DNA of 64,000 nt from Lutraria lutraria (Eukaryota; Mollusca; Bivalvia; Venerida; Mactridae): assembly GCA_964023205.1 (NCBI GenBank), contig OZ026838.1:30903843-30967842 (forward strand), written 5' to 3'. Positions 22,183-36,300 of this stretch are shown here, piece by piece; position 1 is the first letter of the stretch, and each line of letters begins with the position of its first letter. Both the position numbers and the translations under genes were made by a program. A model generated the notes under the pieces. The model was not told the origin of the DNA, searched no databases, and was given only the letters and a program-made list of their open reading frames with translations.

Positions 22183-24067
22183 CGTATCTGTCATAGAATG
22201 ATAAGAAAACTTGAGTTACTGATTAAATGGCCTGAGGGTATCTTTTTATTTCTCAAACGATTTTTACGAATTAGATATAAAAAAGCTTCTAGCTTTCAGA
22301 AAATGTAATCATTGTGTCATAACATTGAACTAAGTGAAACATTTCGATAAAATTGTTTCAAGACTTGTATGAAAACTTCTAAATCTTAAAATCAGCAAAT
22401 ACATGATTATTTAATGTTGATTCTATTATAGCACCATGAAATCTCCATACTATTCGCTCTGCACTATTTAAAAGTGGTTCCATTTTTTTGCATTAATTAG
22501 GTTCCATGATTTATGAATGACTCGACCTTTTTGACCAACCTATAAAATATGGTAGTAAGCTAGTGCACTATATCTTAATACCGACAAGCCCTCATCCGAG
22601 TGCTATCATGAGGCAGGATTTCCAAGCAAGTGGCAAGTATTGTCTGAAGACCAGTCTTTATTTATTCCAGAATGTAGAGTGATTACACTCTAGATAACAA
22701 CTTCTGACACCATGTTACGTTTTACGTTCGTTCAGCTCTATGAAATAAGAAATAATCAGGATTCGCACTATTTGAATTATTTAAATTAATAACGACAGCT
22801 CTGTAGTTCCATTTCAACCATACAACCAGGGACACCGTATATAATTATTACATAATTTTAAAGTGTCCCATTATATATATATATATATATCATAGTAATA
22901 CATGAAGAATATAAAAGGTAAGGACTTTATTTATTCATTATAGTGTCAACCCATCCAAGTAGGCTTATAAGACACCATCTTGTTCGTACATTACCTCATG
23001 AATCCTTTCTCTTTTTGCCTGGCTGGGATAAACATCATGTAACTAGCTGGCGGCTCACCAACCGATGGCATCACTAACCCAATCTCCGCTCCGCTCCGCT
23101 CCGAAGGCGGACACCCTAACCAATCAGCCAAGGATGCAGATATATCACCAGGCATATTAATACAATCAGATCTAAGAGAGACAACCCAAAATAAATATAG
23201 ATAGTTACTTCAAGAGTTAACCAATACTATAACAAAAAGTCACATCATCACACATACCAGAAATCTCATTAAAAAATAATAAATAATAAAATGCTTTAAG
23301 ATGCTTGGTATTTATTTATTGCTGTCCCCAAATTCTCATTGTGAAAACTCAATCACATGGTCTGGGCAGCATGAATTATTTTTGACCGGAGAGTTAAGAA
23401 ACAACGGGGAAAATAATGCATAAGTTTGAGTGGCTCAATTTTAACGGAACATATATACAAGGACATATATATAAGTCCTTGATATTTATCATGAACTTTT
23501 TTATAATGTTGACATTTTCTGACAGCTAAGAACTTTAACTTTAATATTATACCAGAAAAAAAATAAAATAAAACCCTGGGACACCACAAAATATTTGCGA
23601 TTTTCAATTTAAATTAATCTTTAGGCCTATATATGCGACTTTGAGTAACTCAAAACATTATTACTCACCAATCTTCAACATATTCACATTTTCTGATATC
23701 TGCGAAGTTTTAACTTATACAATGTAAGAAATATTGAATATATGATAAATAGAATAAAATATCATTGATGAATTCGGACCAAAAAATAAGCCACAATTTT
23801 TATATACGATATGTATCAAAAGATCTTTAAAGATAAGATATATGATTTTTTTTACATTTTCAAAAAGCTAAATTTGATGTATGATGTCTGAAAATCAGTA
23901 TAAAAGTTAGATAAATAAAACCATAGGGCCATAAAATCAATTCCTTTTTCCAAAGTCTTTGCCTTTTGTTACTACATCGCGCTATGGCCGGGAAATACAC
24001 ATTTTCGTTTTAGCCTCCTTGTTGTCTCCCTTGAAAGTATTCCGTGCGGAACAGTCTTGTTTACATC
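22183..24067. other. No gene seen; AT microsatellite and short CCGCT repeat
   Basis: A run of AT dinucleotides at about 22872-22891 and a short TCCGCTCCGCTCCGCTCCG tandem at about 23085-23103. The last ~80 bp before 24068 form the likely 5' UTR and promoter-proximal region of the next gene; no TATA box is evident. Confidence 0.4.
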
Positions 24068-24337
24068 ATGGCGGAGAAAGGTGACAGCACAGATGAAGTG
24101 ACAGCTAAAGTTGCTTCTAGCGGCAAGGAATCTAAGTCATCGTCACTTGTCACTATAGAATTAGATCATGAAACATACACGAGGCCAGGCGCACAGTTGT
24201 GTGACAAGCTTACATTCACAAGTAAATCGGGCAAAACAATTTCAGGGTATCCGGTTATAGTTGATTTTCGACGACTGATACAGTTGAGCGTTGGTGCAGC
24301 GAAATCAAGCTTACTTGATTCAGCGATCATACCCGGG
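24068..24337 (+). CDS. GNAT-ART gene exon 1
   Basis: Residues 1-90, beginning MAEKGDSTDEV. Serine- and lysine-rich start, then a compact region (VTIELDHETYTRPG...IVDFRRLIQLSVGAAKSS). Donor CCCGGG|GTACTT, phase 0. Domain not recognised. Confidence 0.75.
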
Positions 24338-27300
24338 GTACTTGTTGCTCTTTATTAGTATTGGATGACTTCTTATGATGAGTCATGCATGAATCAATTT
24401 GATGTTTTGCAAAATATAAAAAGATACAAAAATACCTGTCAAAACCTGTATTTTTTATAAAATATCCCCTGTTTAGCATAACTCAAAGGGTGCTATCTAG
24501 TAGCCATGATTATTTTCAAAGAGAAGTAGAAGATTTGGACGTTTTTTTGTGTTTTTCCCTACATTTTTATTTTCAATCAACAAGTTTTTAACATTTTTAC
24601 ATAATATTTTATGAAATTTTAACCTTAAATTTTGTATGTCATGAATTTTTTGTTTGATGTTCAGATACCTATTATTTTTGGCCCATTCTGCAGCCATTTT
24701 TTTCTAAGCATGGACCAGATGCTGAGTATGCAAACTATTGATGAAGACGTAAAGATCGTTGCACTTGTTGGCAAAGAAATTTTGTAATGTTTAATAAGTC
24801 TTTTAAATTCCTTTTTTTATAATGATTTATTGAATATCAAAATTACTAGGATATGAATCTAGTGAAATTTATTTGCTCACTTATATTTTCTATCATTTAT
24901 GCTGTATTTTACAGATTACTAATCGTGACCTACTGCATGCAGTTGTTGGACTTTATAATGTATCCTTATCAGAAATGACACCTGATGTATTGTATTCAAC
25001 AGTTTGTGAAAAATGGGCCAGAACTATTGTTTTAGTTAGAGACTTACAAGGTACTACTGCAGGATTATAAACTAATTTATTATTAAATTCAGTTTTCGCA
25101 TGCTGGTTAAGAATTGTATTATAACATTTTTTATTAATTCTGCATTGAAATTGCTCTGACTTCCTAATAACTTCCCTTACAAAACCCTGTAATTGTATGA
25201 TACTTATTTGGAGAAATGCTCAGTTGCTATTGTACAAATATTAATTTGTGTTTGCCATTTAAGATGTGCAGAAACAGTAATGAACACTTGTACCTCAACA
25301 CAAAATAAGGTTAAGTACTTCTGTTTTTAATTTTGTTTGTGATATGGTATATGTAGTTTGTCATGTTCAGTTAAAAACAATGGGTCTATAATTATATGAA
25401 AATTCATTTATTCTTTTGTTCTTATGAAATAACTGCATTCTTCCTAGAAACAATTGATGAGTTAGAAAAGAAGAGGAAGTCAGAACCTCCAGAAGAGAAA
25501 GAAGATATTGAAGATGATGATGGAGAGAAAGGAAGTGTTAAGGGGAGCGAACTCTCTGTGGATGATGTATATGAAGAAGATGAAGAACCTCCAAGTAAAT
25601 TTAGTGAAGTGTTTAGTGACTCTGACACTGAAGATGAGGATGTTGATGATGAGGAGTTAGTAAAATTTCTAATTATTTCTTTCTTCTTTCAGTGCATACA
25701 TGATGCACAGGACAAGTTAAGCTGTATTCATCAAATCACAATATTATAGGAGTGCAACGATATGACATAACCAATATTGCAATACAGTCAACCCATATGG
25801 CAATACATATTGCAATATGTAGTGAAGTAAAGAAAAACACAATAAAACTATATCCACTGTTAACTCAAGTGTTAACCCATTATGACTTAGAGATATAACT
25901 GTATAAGGTAGTTCATTCATATAGAGTAACCAATGTATGGCTTATTAGTACCAATAGATAAACTATCAGTTTTACACACTGTTCTAATATAGGCTTATTG
26001 GAAAACTGCAAATAATCAATGATTTGTTATTGAAAGGAATGAATTGGGTCTTTCATGGTTAAAAAACAGCTCTAAAAATTGTTTCTGTATTCATTTAATT
26101 GAATGGATTATGTGCTCAATTATTAAAGAAAATATTACGGTACATGGATGTCATACCGCAGAACGTATTGGCCGGACACTGTATCACAATATACTGGTAT
26201 ATCGTTGCACCAATACAATATTATCATTTCTTATAGTATGCTTCTTTGTACTGATTTTCATTTTATCAATGGTATGTTAATCCTTTATGGTCAGTTTTTA
26301 GTTGACATGAACTGAGTGCTCATACTAGTACATACATGTTAATTTACTTACAATAAGTAGCTGTCAACATCCCTTGATAAAGGTACATTGTACAGGCACA
26401 GGTTTAGATCAACAGACTTGAATTTACCTGTTGAATTCATTAGACAAACTCATAGCCTACATGATAGGCCATTTAAAAACATGTTACTTGACTAGATCTT
26501 ATTGAATTAAGTTGACAAATTACTTACCAGTACTCATATCTGTTAACAACTAAGTTTTCACCTGGTGATTGTAACTGATTGTCATTTTATTAGCAAGTGT
26601 GAATTAGAAATCTTCGTTATTTTCATTTCTTTTTTGTTGATCACTATAAATCATGTATGTGTTTCTCTGACAGTGAAGATGAAGAAGATTTTTCCAAAGG
26701 TATCAACTCTTTCATCACAAGTGTTACAGATCGTAGGAAAGCAAGAAAATCATCGGATAGTCCTATTACAGAAGACATGATAGGTGTTGAGAGTAGAATC
26801 ATTGGATGTGCTACCTTTGAGAAGAAATATGTGTAAGATATTTTGTGTAATTGTTCAAAACAAATGTGTTTGTCTCTTGTTACATATATCTGAGGAATAC
26901 TTAGAAATTCACTGAGAAATATTGGTCAGTGTGAAAAGTGTAATACAAAGAATGTTTTGCCAGATCAGTTGCTGTGTAATTTCAATTGAATTTGAGTGAA
27001 TTACCATTTTTTGTGATATAAAACTTGCTTGTTATAAATAGTTTTAATCAACACTTTCTACTCAATGTTTTTAAAGTGTTGCTAATTTAAAGCGGATGAA
27101 TACAAGGGACAGACATATTTGGAGCACTAACTGAAATTAAACTGAATACATATTTCATTGAAGTGAAATTTGCTGTCATAATTGATATATTTTATTTGGT
27201 TTTATTTATTTTATAAATTGTATTGTTATTGTATGGACTAATTCTAATATAAATGTATGATTGCAGTTATCTGAATCTAAGTAATTTTATAATTTGAATT

Positions 27301-30300
27301 GATCTTTTTGACTGACATGCTAATTTCTCAAATTATTGTGTATTTTTTAAATTAATGTACATATATTTTTTACTAAATAGTTATTACTATTACCTTATGA
27401 ATTCAAAGTGCATCTTTTCTCATTGTCTGAAAATGAATGGTTTTTAAAAGCATCATACAATATTTTTTCTATTTTTAAACATGCTTAATAATTTCAGTAT
27501 TTGATTTTCAACAATTTTACAATGTTATACCTTTAATTTGATACATTCATTTAGTATTTAATATATGTCATGTGTATCTTCATAGCATTTTTAGTGATAT
27601 AGTAATACAAACTTTTGTGGTGGGCAACATTTTAATTGTTGTTTGTGTAAACTTGCTACAATCTGTTTTTTCTTACTCATGTTTTGGTAAATTATCAGTA
27701 AAATGTCTTTAAAATGTTTCATCAATTATTCTTAGGGCTGGGAAATTGCGAAGGTTAATTTTGACTTTTACCTTAATCGTACATGGACAACTTAGGTCTG
27801 TTATTGTTCTACAGAAAGATTCATTAAGTACAGTCAAACCTGTATAATAAAGGCCACCATGTGAATTAAGCCCATTCATTCAAAACTGTTATGGAATAAT
27901 AAGAGCAAAGATGACCTCTGAATAAAGGCCACCTGTCAATTAAGGCCACATTTGTCTTTTGCAAGGGTGACCTTTACTCACAGGTTTGACTGTATCAATA
28001 TAACTTTCCTCATAACTTGGTCAATTATGTTTTGCACAATATGTGTTAAATGATTATTCAAACACTTCTTTCTTAAGAAATTAAATAAAATTTTCTCCTT
28101 GTTATTTAAAATTACATTGATTAGTATTGACATTTTATCACTTTATGTTAAGTTTTGTATTCAGATTAATGGTGGAAATAGTTGTTAAAAAATATGACTT
28201 TATGACTTAGTTTCTGCCTGCAATAACAGTCATACTTTGTCCATGTATAATTTGTGTGTTTCTATGAGACATTTTTAGTTTAATTTGTATTGATTCAATT
28301 TTATTTCTTTATCCCATATATGTAGATTTGTAATGGTTAACTCATTAACACATTGAAGTAATTACCTCCCCTACCTTTTGATATAACACTAACTATAGTG
28401 CCAGAACAAAATAAAATTCTCAAGAGTTTCATGTAATACTGTTTAACGCCTAGAGGCACCTTAAATAGTGTTACAGTCCCCATCAGTCTTTAATACTACA
28501 TTAGATTTTGAAATCAAATTTACTATCTTCATTTAATTGTCCTCACTGTTCATCCTTGTGTTTAACCATACCTATTGCACACACGAAAGGTACCTTAGGT
28601 GGTTGGGAGTGTGGCTTAACACAAAAAGAAATCTGCTGAATTCAGTCAATAACCACTTAAGTCTTTTGTTTCCTAGGTGGTCATTCTTTTGTTCCTACCT
28701 AAGGTGGCAATCGTATGGGCATCCGCTCCATGTTTTCATTGTCTGTTTGTAGGACATCGGTTGACCAGACTTAATTGATGTTGAGATTACATTAATTTTA
28801 TTGTGTTTTTATTTTCTGTTCTACATTGCTTACATTTTTAATTTTCATTCAATTTCTGTTACAAAGGTCTTTCTTGCACAGGTAACTTATTTTTCATTAC
28901 AGTTTTCTACTAAGTAAAGTACTTGTACTCCAATTATGTATACATCATATAGACCTTATTTTGTACATATTACATTATACGTGATCTATCTATAGCATAG
29001 TGTATAGCTGTCAGAATTTGCCAAAGACAAAACAAATTTAATTAAAAAAACCAACAATTACAGACAAGTGTTGCCATCGCTTGCAGCACTCTTGTTTATA
29101 TTTTGTTATAGGGAAGATTTGGCAAATTCTTTATCATTGTTAGCAGTTAATTTAGCAGTGTTTGAACTAATTTTTAAAAGCACTAGCCCAAACTATAGGA
29201 AGGCTACTAAAGTGAACAATTTACCACTAGTATTTATAACTTTGTATTGAAAAACATAAATTACGAAAGTTCACTAGGCTGAATAGAAATTTACAAGCCC
29301 TGGGTATTGGGCTAGTGGGTTAGCATGAAGACTAATTGAGTACAAATGAATCTGTAGTGTAGTATTATACAAGATGTTGATTATACTAAAACTATTTATG
29401 TTTATATTTGTGTTCTATTTATTTATCTATTATTGATAGCTGTATTGTCTGTATTATCATATTTTTCTATAAGCAAGAGCTTGTATGTATCACCGTAGAC
29501 TTTTCGTAGATATATTGTTGTTAGGAAGATAAATAAATGGCTCTTGTAGCAAGCTAAATGAAAAGTCCTGACTGTGGTCTTCTAGTATGGTTAACTGTTT
29601 AGTAATGAAAAGTCTTATTGATATGGACTACCTTAGCATTATGTTAAACATGTAGTTAAAAGTCCATTCTAGTCAAATTCTTTGATAAGAAATTATAACT
29701 AACAGCTTAACAAAATGTGTTTAGATTGTCATGCCAGGTCATACTGAATTAATTGTTAAACTTGAATACATCATTAATTACAGTAAAACCTTAAAAAGAT
29801 TACATTTAGGAGTTGGTCCTGTAATCAAGTTGAAATATAAAAATCTTGTCTGAATGTAATTGGCCTTGATACTGGTGTGGCTTTGACATTGAGGTGCTCC
29901 ACCAGTGAGCTGTTACTGTATTTAATGTTTGTTAACATATATGTAAGATTTTATTATGCTTGAATGTATATTTTTACATGGAATGTTTACATTTAGCATG
30001 CAAGTTTTATCTTCAGCTTTTTCTTAACACTTATAATTCCAGCTTTATTCTCTCATACAGTCACACAGTTTACCATTCATGAGTTTATATACTTCTTGAT
30101 TAGGTCTGAATCAAGATGGTGTATTGTACTAAAACTGTTTGATACAAAATTATGCAGTTATCTCCCTTGTACTAACTATACACAGCTTACTGCTGTTCCG
30201 TTCACCCTTCTTGCTCTATAACCAGTAGACTTATTAAAACATGAGAAAAGAATAATGTAATGATGTTATTTCTGATAACAGTCAAACCTGTGTTAGCAGC

Positions 30301-33300
30301 CACCTCTGAATAAAGACCTCCTTGTGTATAAAGGTCATTCTTTTAAAAACCTTCATAAGTTATTAATAACAAAGTGACCTCTGAATAATGGCCACCTGTC
30401 AATAAAGGCCACACTATGTCTTTCTGAAGGTTGGCATTTGTTTTCAGGTTTGACTGTACATATTTTAAGAAACTCTGTTCAACTTGCTGTAATTGTGTTT
30501 TATTGATCTATCAAATAATTTTATGTATATGAATAAAAAATAAATCATACTTTCTTTAGTGTAAACAAACATATGAGATTATTTTTCAGAATTTTATTTG
30601 ATGTAATAATTAGTATTTAGTATTGTAAAACTTAATTTGAAGCATCAAGGTTATGTCATATTTTTAGTGAACACCATCTACATACATGTGACAAAAATAT
30701 TGTATCAATTTGAAAAGAACCCAGATAGATTTGATAAATTCATTTATATGAATGATTTCATTCATTATAACCCGCAAACAAAGTTTGAGAGGGGGTATAT
30801 AGGAGTCACTCGGTCACATTGGTCGGTCGGTCAGTTGGTCGTATAGTGTACTATTGAAGTATTAATGTCAAAGCGGCGGCGGGGGTATTAGTCACCTCTG
30901 TGACAGCTCCAGTTAACATTGATGACAAACTTTACAGAACACAAATATTTCACCATAAACAACATCTCAGCCATGTTGTGTTTCTATTGGCAATGGTAGC
31001 TGCATTACTCCTAATTTGAGTAAATGAATTAGTTTGCTGAGGCAGTATATACTTAAAGCCATGAATAAATGTTGATTGTTTTGTGTTTTTAACAATATTG
31101 TGTAATTAATGAGTAATTCATTACCACTCTCTTAATTAACCCATGTATACATACATGTAAATAATGAATATTATATATTTTACAGTAAACACAGAGACAG
31201 GGTTATTCATCTTACACTGGTCACTGTGCGTAAACGTTGTCGTAAATTTGGTATTGGAAAATTCCTTCTATCAGTAAGCTTTTACATTCTTTAAATTATT
31301 TGAAAATTTATAATGAAAATTATGGTTAAAACTTGGAAATCTTACGTGTCTGAGATTTTGTACCCCTGGCATCAAATGATTTGGGGTCATATAGTGATTG
31401 CCCTGTCCATCTGTCTGTCATACGGGTTAAATCAAGCTGCCACTTGGGGCATATGCATTTATTGAACCCAGCATGCAAATTGTTGAATGTATACAACATT
31501 GTACAACAGTGTATTTGATCAATATTCAGTTTTTAGGCAATCAAGAATGAATGAATGAATGAATTGCTATAAAAATGTTATGTACTTTATGTTAGTATTA
31601 ATTCAAGTCAGCCAAATTAGAATGATGTTAGTTTTGTATCATATCAGTTTGATGAGTGTTCGACTTACAAATTTTAAACACTTAAAGACAAGAAGTTATT
31701 TTCCTGTTTTATTTCAGCAAATAGTGGAGCCTAAGGTTGTTGGTAATTATGATGCCATTGTTGTACATGCTGATAACGAGGCTGTAGATTTCTTCCAGAA
31801 GTTTGGATTCTCTGATGATATTGTATTAAACAGCAGATGGAGGTATACTGGATTGTATATATGTATAAACTTCACTTTTTTTGCTTGAATTTCATTAATG
31901 TAGGTATATGTTAGTGTACTTTTATTTAATTTTATTGATTTATTGATTGAAAAAAAAAATATGTAGGGAAATGTTTGTCTTAATTGAATTTCACTTGTTG
32001 AATAGCAGTCAAATGACATGAATGCTGAATTCTACAGTCTTATTATTTCTAACAAGTTGAACATATAAATAGCAATGAAATGTCTTGTATGATTATTTAA
32101 ATGAACATAGGCTCCTTTTGTATCTTGTCCATGATATTAAATCTTAACTATCTTTTTTTCAGAGAATTAGCTGAACAGTTTACTAATTGTACCTTGATGT
32201 GTTATTTACCAGGATTTTCTGGTTAGTGTTTAATTCTATACTCACATCTACTCCTGTACATAATGATGTCCATTAAATGCTGTTGAAACTGTGTGTTCCA
32301 GGTCTTATTCTCTTTTCAATTATTTTGAGTAAAATGTGTTAAATTTTAGACATTTTACAAGTCAAGAAGTCAGTCAGATCAGTTTACAAGTACATAGTCC
32401 AGGTCTTAATTTATAATATACAAATATATATCACTTTAGGACTATCATAAAATATATAGCAATACTTTCACCTGGGCTTGTATACCATTGTACTGTCATA
32501 ACATGAGTAAAAACAAAGGTTATGGTGTACTTCATCTACTTTTCTTTTAAGAAAATGTGTAGGTTAAATCATTTCCATTAGTCAGCTGTTGGAAATATTT
32601 CAATGTCTGCATTTCCTTATTGTTCTCTTAGATGTTAAATCATTCTACCTCAGCCCTTAGTAGGACAGTCATGATATACTGGTATAATAGTGTATTGCAG
32701 TATTTGCCAGAAAAAAATCCTATCATGGTACAGCATTGGCATACTTGTTTTTTGTTTGTTTTTCTTTCATTTAACACAGTGGATGGATCCTGAAAGTATT
32801 TTGTTTCAATAATTAAAAAATATTAAAATGTATGTTATATCATGGTACACTCTTGGCGTATAGTGACAGCCCATAGTGTGAACAATGAGACATGAGAAAC
32901 ATGATATTTAGGTATAATTCACACAACTCTGATATACATCATCTACTGTTCTTCTTTTATTTAGGCCACAGATTGTTGACATCTATCAAGATTCCAGGTA
33001 TTGAAATGTACGAATTGGAACAAGAATTCCTGAAATGGTAAATTTCTTAAAGAACTTATACTATGTTTCTTCTACTATGTACATGTATAGCACAATAATT
33101 ATACCCGCAGATATGAAATATATGGGGGCTATATTGGATTCACGCTTGACGGTCGGTCGGTCGGTCCGTGCGTCTGTAGACACAATTTGTCCGGACAATT
33201 TCTCAGCAACTACTTACAGGATTTCAATGAAACTTCACAGAAGTGATCAGTAGTAAGCCTAGTTGTGCTAGCTTAAAGCATTTTTCGTTCGGATTAATTT

Positions 33301-36300
33301 TCACTGAGTTATGCCCCTTTGTTGTTTTTATTCAGTATATACAATAGGCAAATTTTGTCCGGACAATTTCTCAGCAATTACCCACAGGATCTCAATGAAA
33401 CTTCACAGAAGTGATCAGTAGTAAGGTTAGTTGTGCATGCTTAAAGCAATTTTCGTTCGGATTAATTATCACTGAGTTATAGCCCTTTGTTGTTTTTATA
33501 CAGTATATACAATAGGCAAATTTTGTCCGGACAATTTCTCAGCAACTACCCACAGGATCTCAATGAAACTTCACAGAAGTGATCAGTAGTAAGCCAAGCT
33601 GTGCATGCTTAAAGCATTTTTCGTTCGGATTAATTTTCACTGAGTTATAGCCCTTTGTTGTTTTCATACAGTATATACAATAGGCAAATTTTGTCCGGAC
33701 AATTTCTCAGCAACTATTCACAGGATTTCAACGAAACTTCACAGAAGTAATAAGTAGTTAGCTGAGTTGTGCATGCTTAAATCATTTTTCATTTGGATTG
33801 ATTTTCACTGAGTTATAGCCCTTTGTTTTTTTTCTACAGTATATACAATAGGCAAATTTTGTCCTGACTATTTCTCATTGACTATTGCCAGGAATTCTAT
33901 AAAACTTCTCAGAAGTGATAAGTAGTTAGCCTAGTTGTGCATGCATTTTCACTGAGTTATGGCCCTTTGTTGTTTTTTATACAGTGTATATACAATATCT
34001 CAGTAACTACTCATAGGAATTCAATGAAACTTCACAGAAGTTATAAACAGTTAGCCAAGTTGTGCATGCAATAACCAGGTTTTGTTTGGATTAATTTTCA
34101 CTGAGTTATGGCCCTTTGTTTTATACAATTAGGTAAATTTTGCCCGTACCATTTCTCAGCAACTACATGCAGGAATTCAGTGAAACTTCTTAGAAGTGAT
34201 AAGTAGTTTGTCAAGTTGTGCATGTCCACAATAGGTTTTGTCCAACTAAATTTTAATGAGTTATGGCCCTTTGTTATTTTTTATATGATGTATATTTAGA
34301 AACTGGTCAGGATATATCTTAGCAACAATTTGCAGGTATTAAAAAATGAAAATGCATTATATTTCCCTCTGTAAAATGTAACAACTGTGTCAAGGCCGCA
34401 TCTGGGGGTATTCATCACCTTAAGTGATAGTTCTAGTTTGAGGAGAAATAGTTACAGTGAATGTTGTTTAGCCTTTTCTAATTTGTGAATGCTTTATACC
34501 TGTTTATTCAAATATTTTTTCCATCTGTCAATAACTATTAAAGAATGTGATAATTTCAAGTCTAACTTGATTATAAAAAATTTTCCTAACCCCAAATTTA
34601 TTCCTATGTCTCTGATTTAATAAAGTTTTGAATATTGTCTTAATAAAACAGATGAGTGCTGGGCCGCCGGCTGCTTAGAAATGTTACCTTAGTAACTCCA
34701 TGAGACTGTTTTATTCAAATCTTTATTTATTGTGATATTACAATTAGACAATTGTTCAATTTTCCTGTTAAAAAAAAACAAATATATCACTTGATATGTA
34801 TACAAATATGTTCCAGGTAAAGTTACTCTTAGACTTTATTGTTACTATACCTGTATATTTTTACATGTTTCAATATATTCATTACAGGAAAGAAAAGACA
34901 TTAGAAGTCTATCAACAACAGGTGTCTTGTATGATGAGAATGAAACATGAAGTTATGCAGTTGAAATATACAGTAAGTTTACAATCATGTCAGACTGAGT
35001 TTTTCACTGCATACAGTGATGTAAGAGTTGTATGCTCAGCAACTTTTGGAAACTTTAACTACAATTATTATGCCCCCTTTGGAAGAAATGGGAGTATATT
35101 GCTTTGCACATGTCGGTCGGCCAGTCGGTTGGTCAGTCAGTAACCAAACCTTGTCAGGGCAATAGCTAGAGAACTATTTGGCCTAAACTCCTCAGCTTTG
35201 TTTGGGAGGTTGGTCATCAGATGTAGATGACTCCTATCGATTTTGAGGTCAATTGGTCAAAGGTCATGGTCAAACTATCCAGTTGACCTTAGGGGGCATC
35301 CTTATTTCACAAACACTCCTTGTTAATATAGTCTGTAGATTATGATATCATATCTAGGAACATTCATGTCATAATTTAATAATCATTTATACCCTCTTCT
35401 TGTTAAAAAACCCACAGTAAATATAACAGTGTAGAATAATTCAATTTAACATATTACAGTAATAATGACACTTGTGTATATGTATATCAAATTTTCTGCA
35501 TTAATCCTTCCTGTTCTTTACTGTTCTTACCCCTGGATTGCTGTTAGATTGTTTAAACACATAATTGTAACATTACAGACTACTACTCAAGACAAGTTTT
35601 TGAAAGCATTAGTTGAAGACAATGAGAAGTTGAAGACAGCCAAAATCCTGGCAGGTATGTTATCTGTATACATGTACAGCATTTAGAGGTGTAGAATCCC
35701 TCCCCTTGTTGTATCATACAGTCTGAATAGTTCTCAGCAATGTCGTAGAGGGCTTTATCATGTGACCTGGAACCTTGTAATGTGACCTGGAACATAATTA
35801 TGTGACCAGGAACTTGGTCATGTGCCAGGGAACTTTATCATGTGACCTGGAACCTTGTAATGTGACCTGGAACATAATTATGTGACCAGGAACTTGGTCA
35901 TGTGCCAGGGAACTTTATCATGTGACCTGGAACCTTGTAATGTGACCTGGAACATAATTATGCGATCTGGAACTTGTCATGTGACAGGATACTTTATCAT
36001 ATGACAGGGTACTTTATCATGTGACAGGGAATTTTATCATATACAGTGGACTCCTGTTGTCTGGAACTAGGTAAATAAATCATCTCCAGGAAACTGCAAC
36101 TCATTCTCCAGTACCAATTGTTTTTTTTATATTCTGTATAGGTCTATATACCGGTAGGTTGACTAGTATTACTAGAACCATATAAAGTCAAATACTCAAA
36201 CCAATTACCAGGTCACCTTCCCAATATTTACCATGTTTTTCATACTTGGCGGTCGAACAATACATTTTTACAACTTAAGAGTTACTGACTGTCAAAATTC

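Larger units (their letters stand above)
26835..31185. other. Intron 4, with MITEs and repeat fragments
   Basis: 4.35 kb, AT-rich. It contains MITEs at 27831-27992 and 30279-30456, a short inverted-repeat element at 29154-29333, and a HINE-like fragment at 30766-30914. No exon with matching phase was recognised in it. Confidence 0.5.

Noticed and set aside
24044..24067. Upstream in-frame ATG for the GNAT-ART gene
   Set aside because: Poor context and only eight extra residues; the ATGGCG at 24068 is the likelier start, though the upstream one cannot be excluded.
25422..25628. Minus-strand serine-rich open frame
   Set aside because: It is the complement of the acidic GAA/GAT-rich exon 3, which produces Ser/Phe-rich antisense by composition.
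28537..29250. Medium open frames in intron 4
   Set aside because: Leu/Phe-rich composition typical of AT-rich DNA, no splice partners, and overlapping repeat sequence.
35741..36040. CRISPR-like regular short repeats
   Set aside because: Repeats are contiguous 20-mers without unique spacers and lie in an intron of an animal gene; this is a minisatellite.
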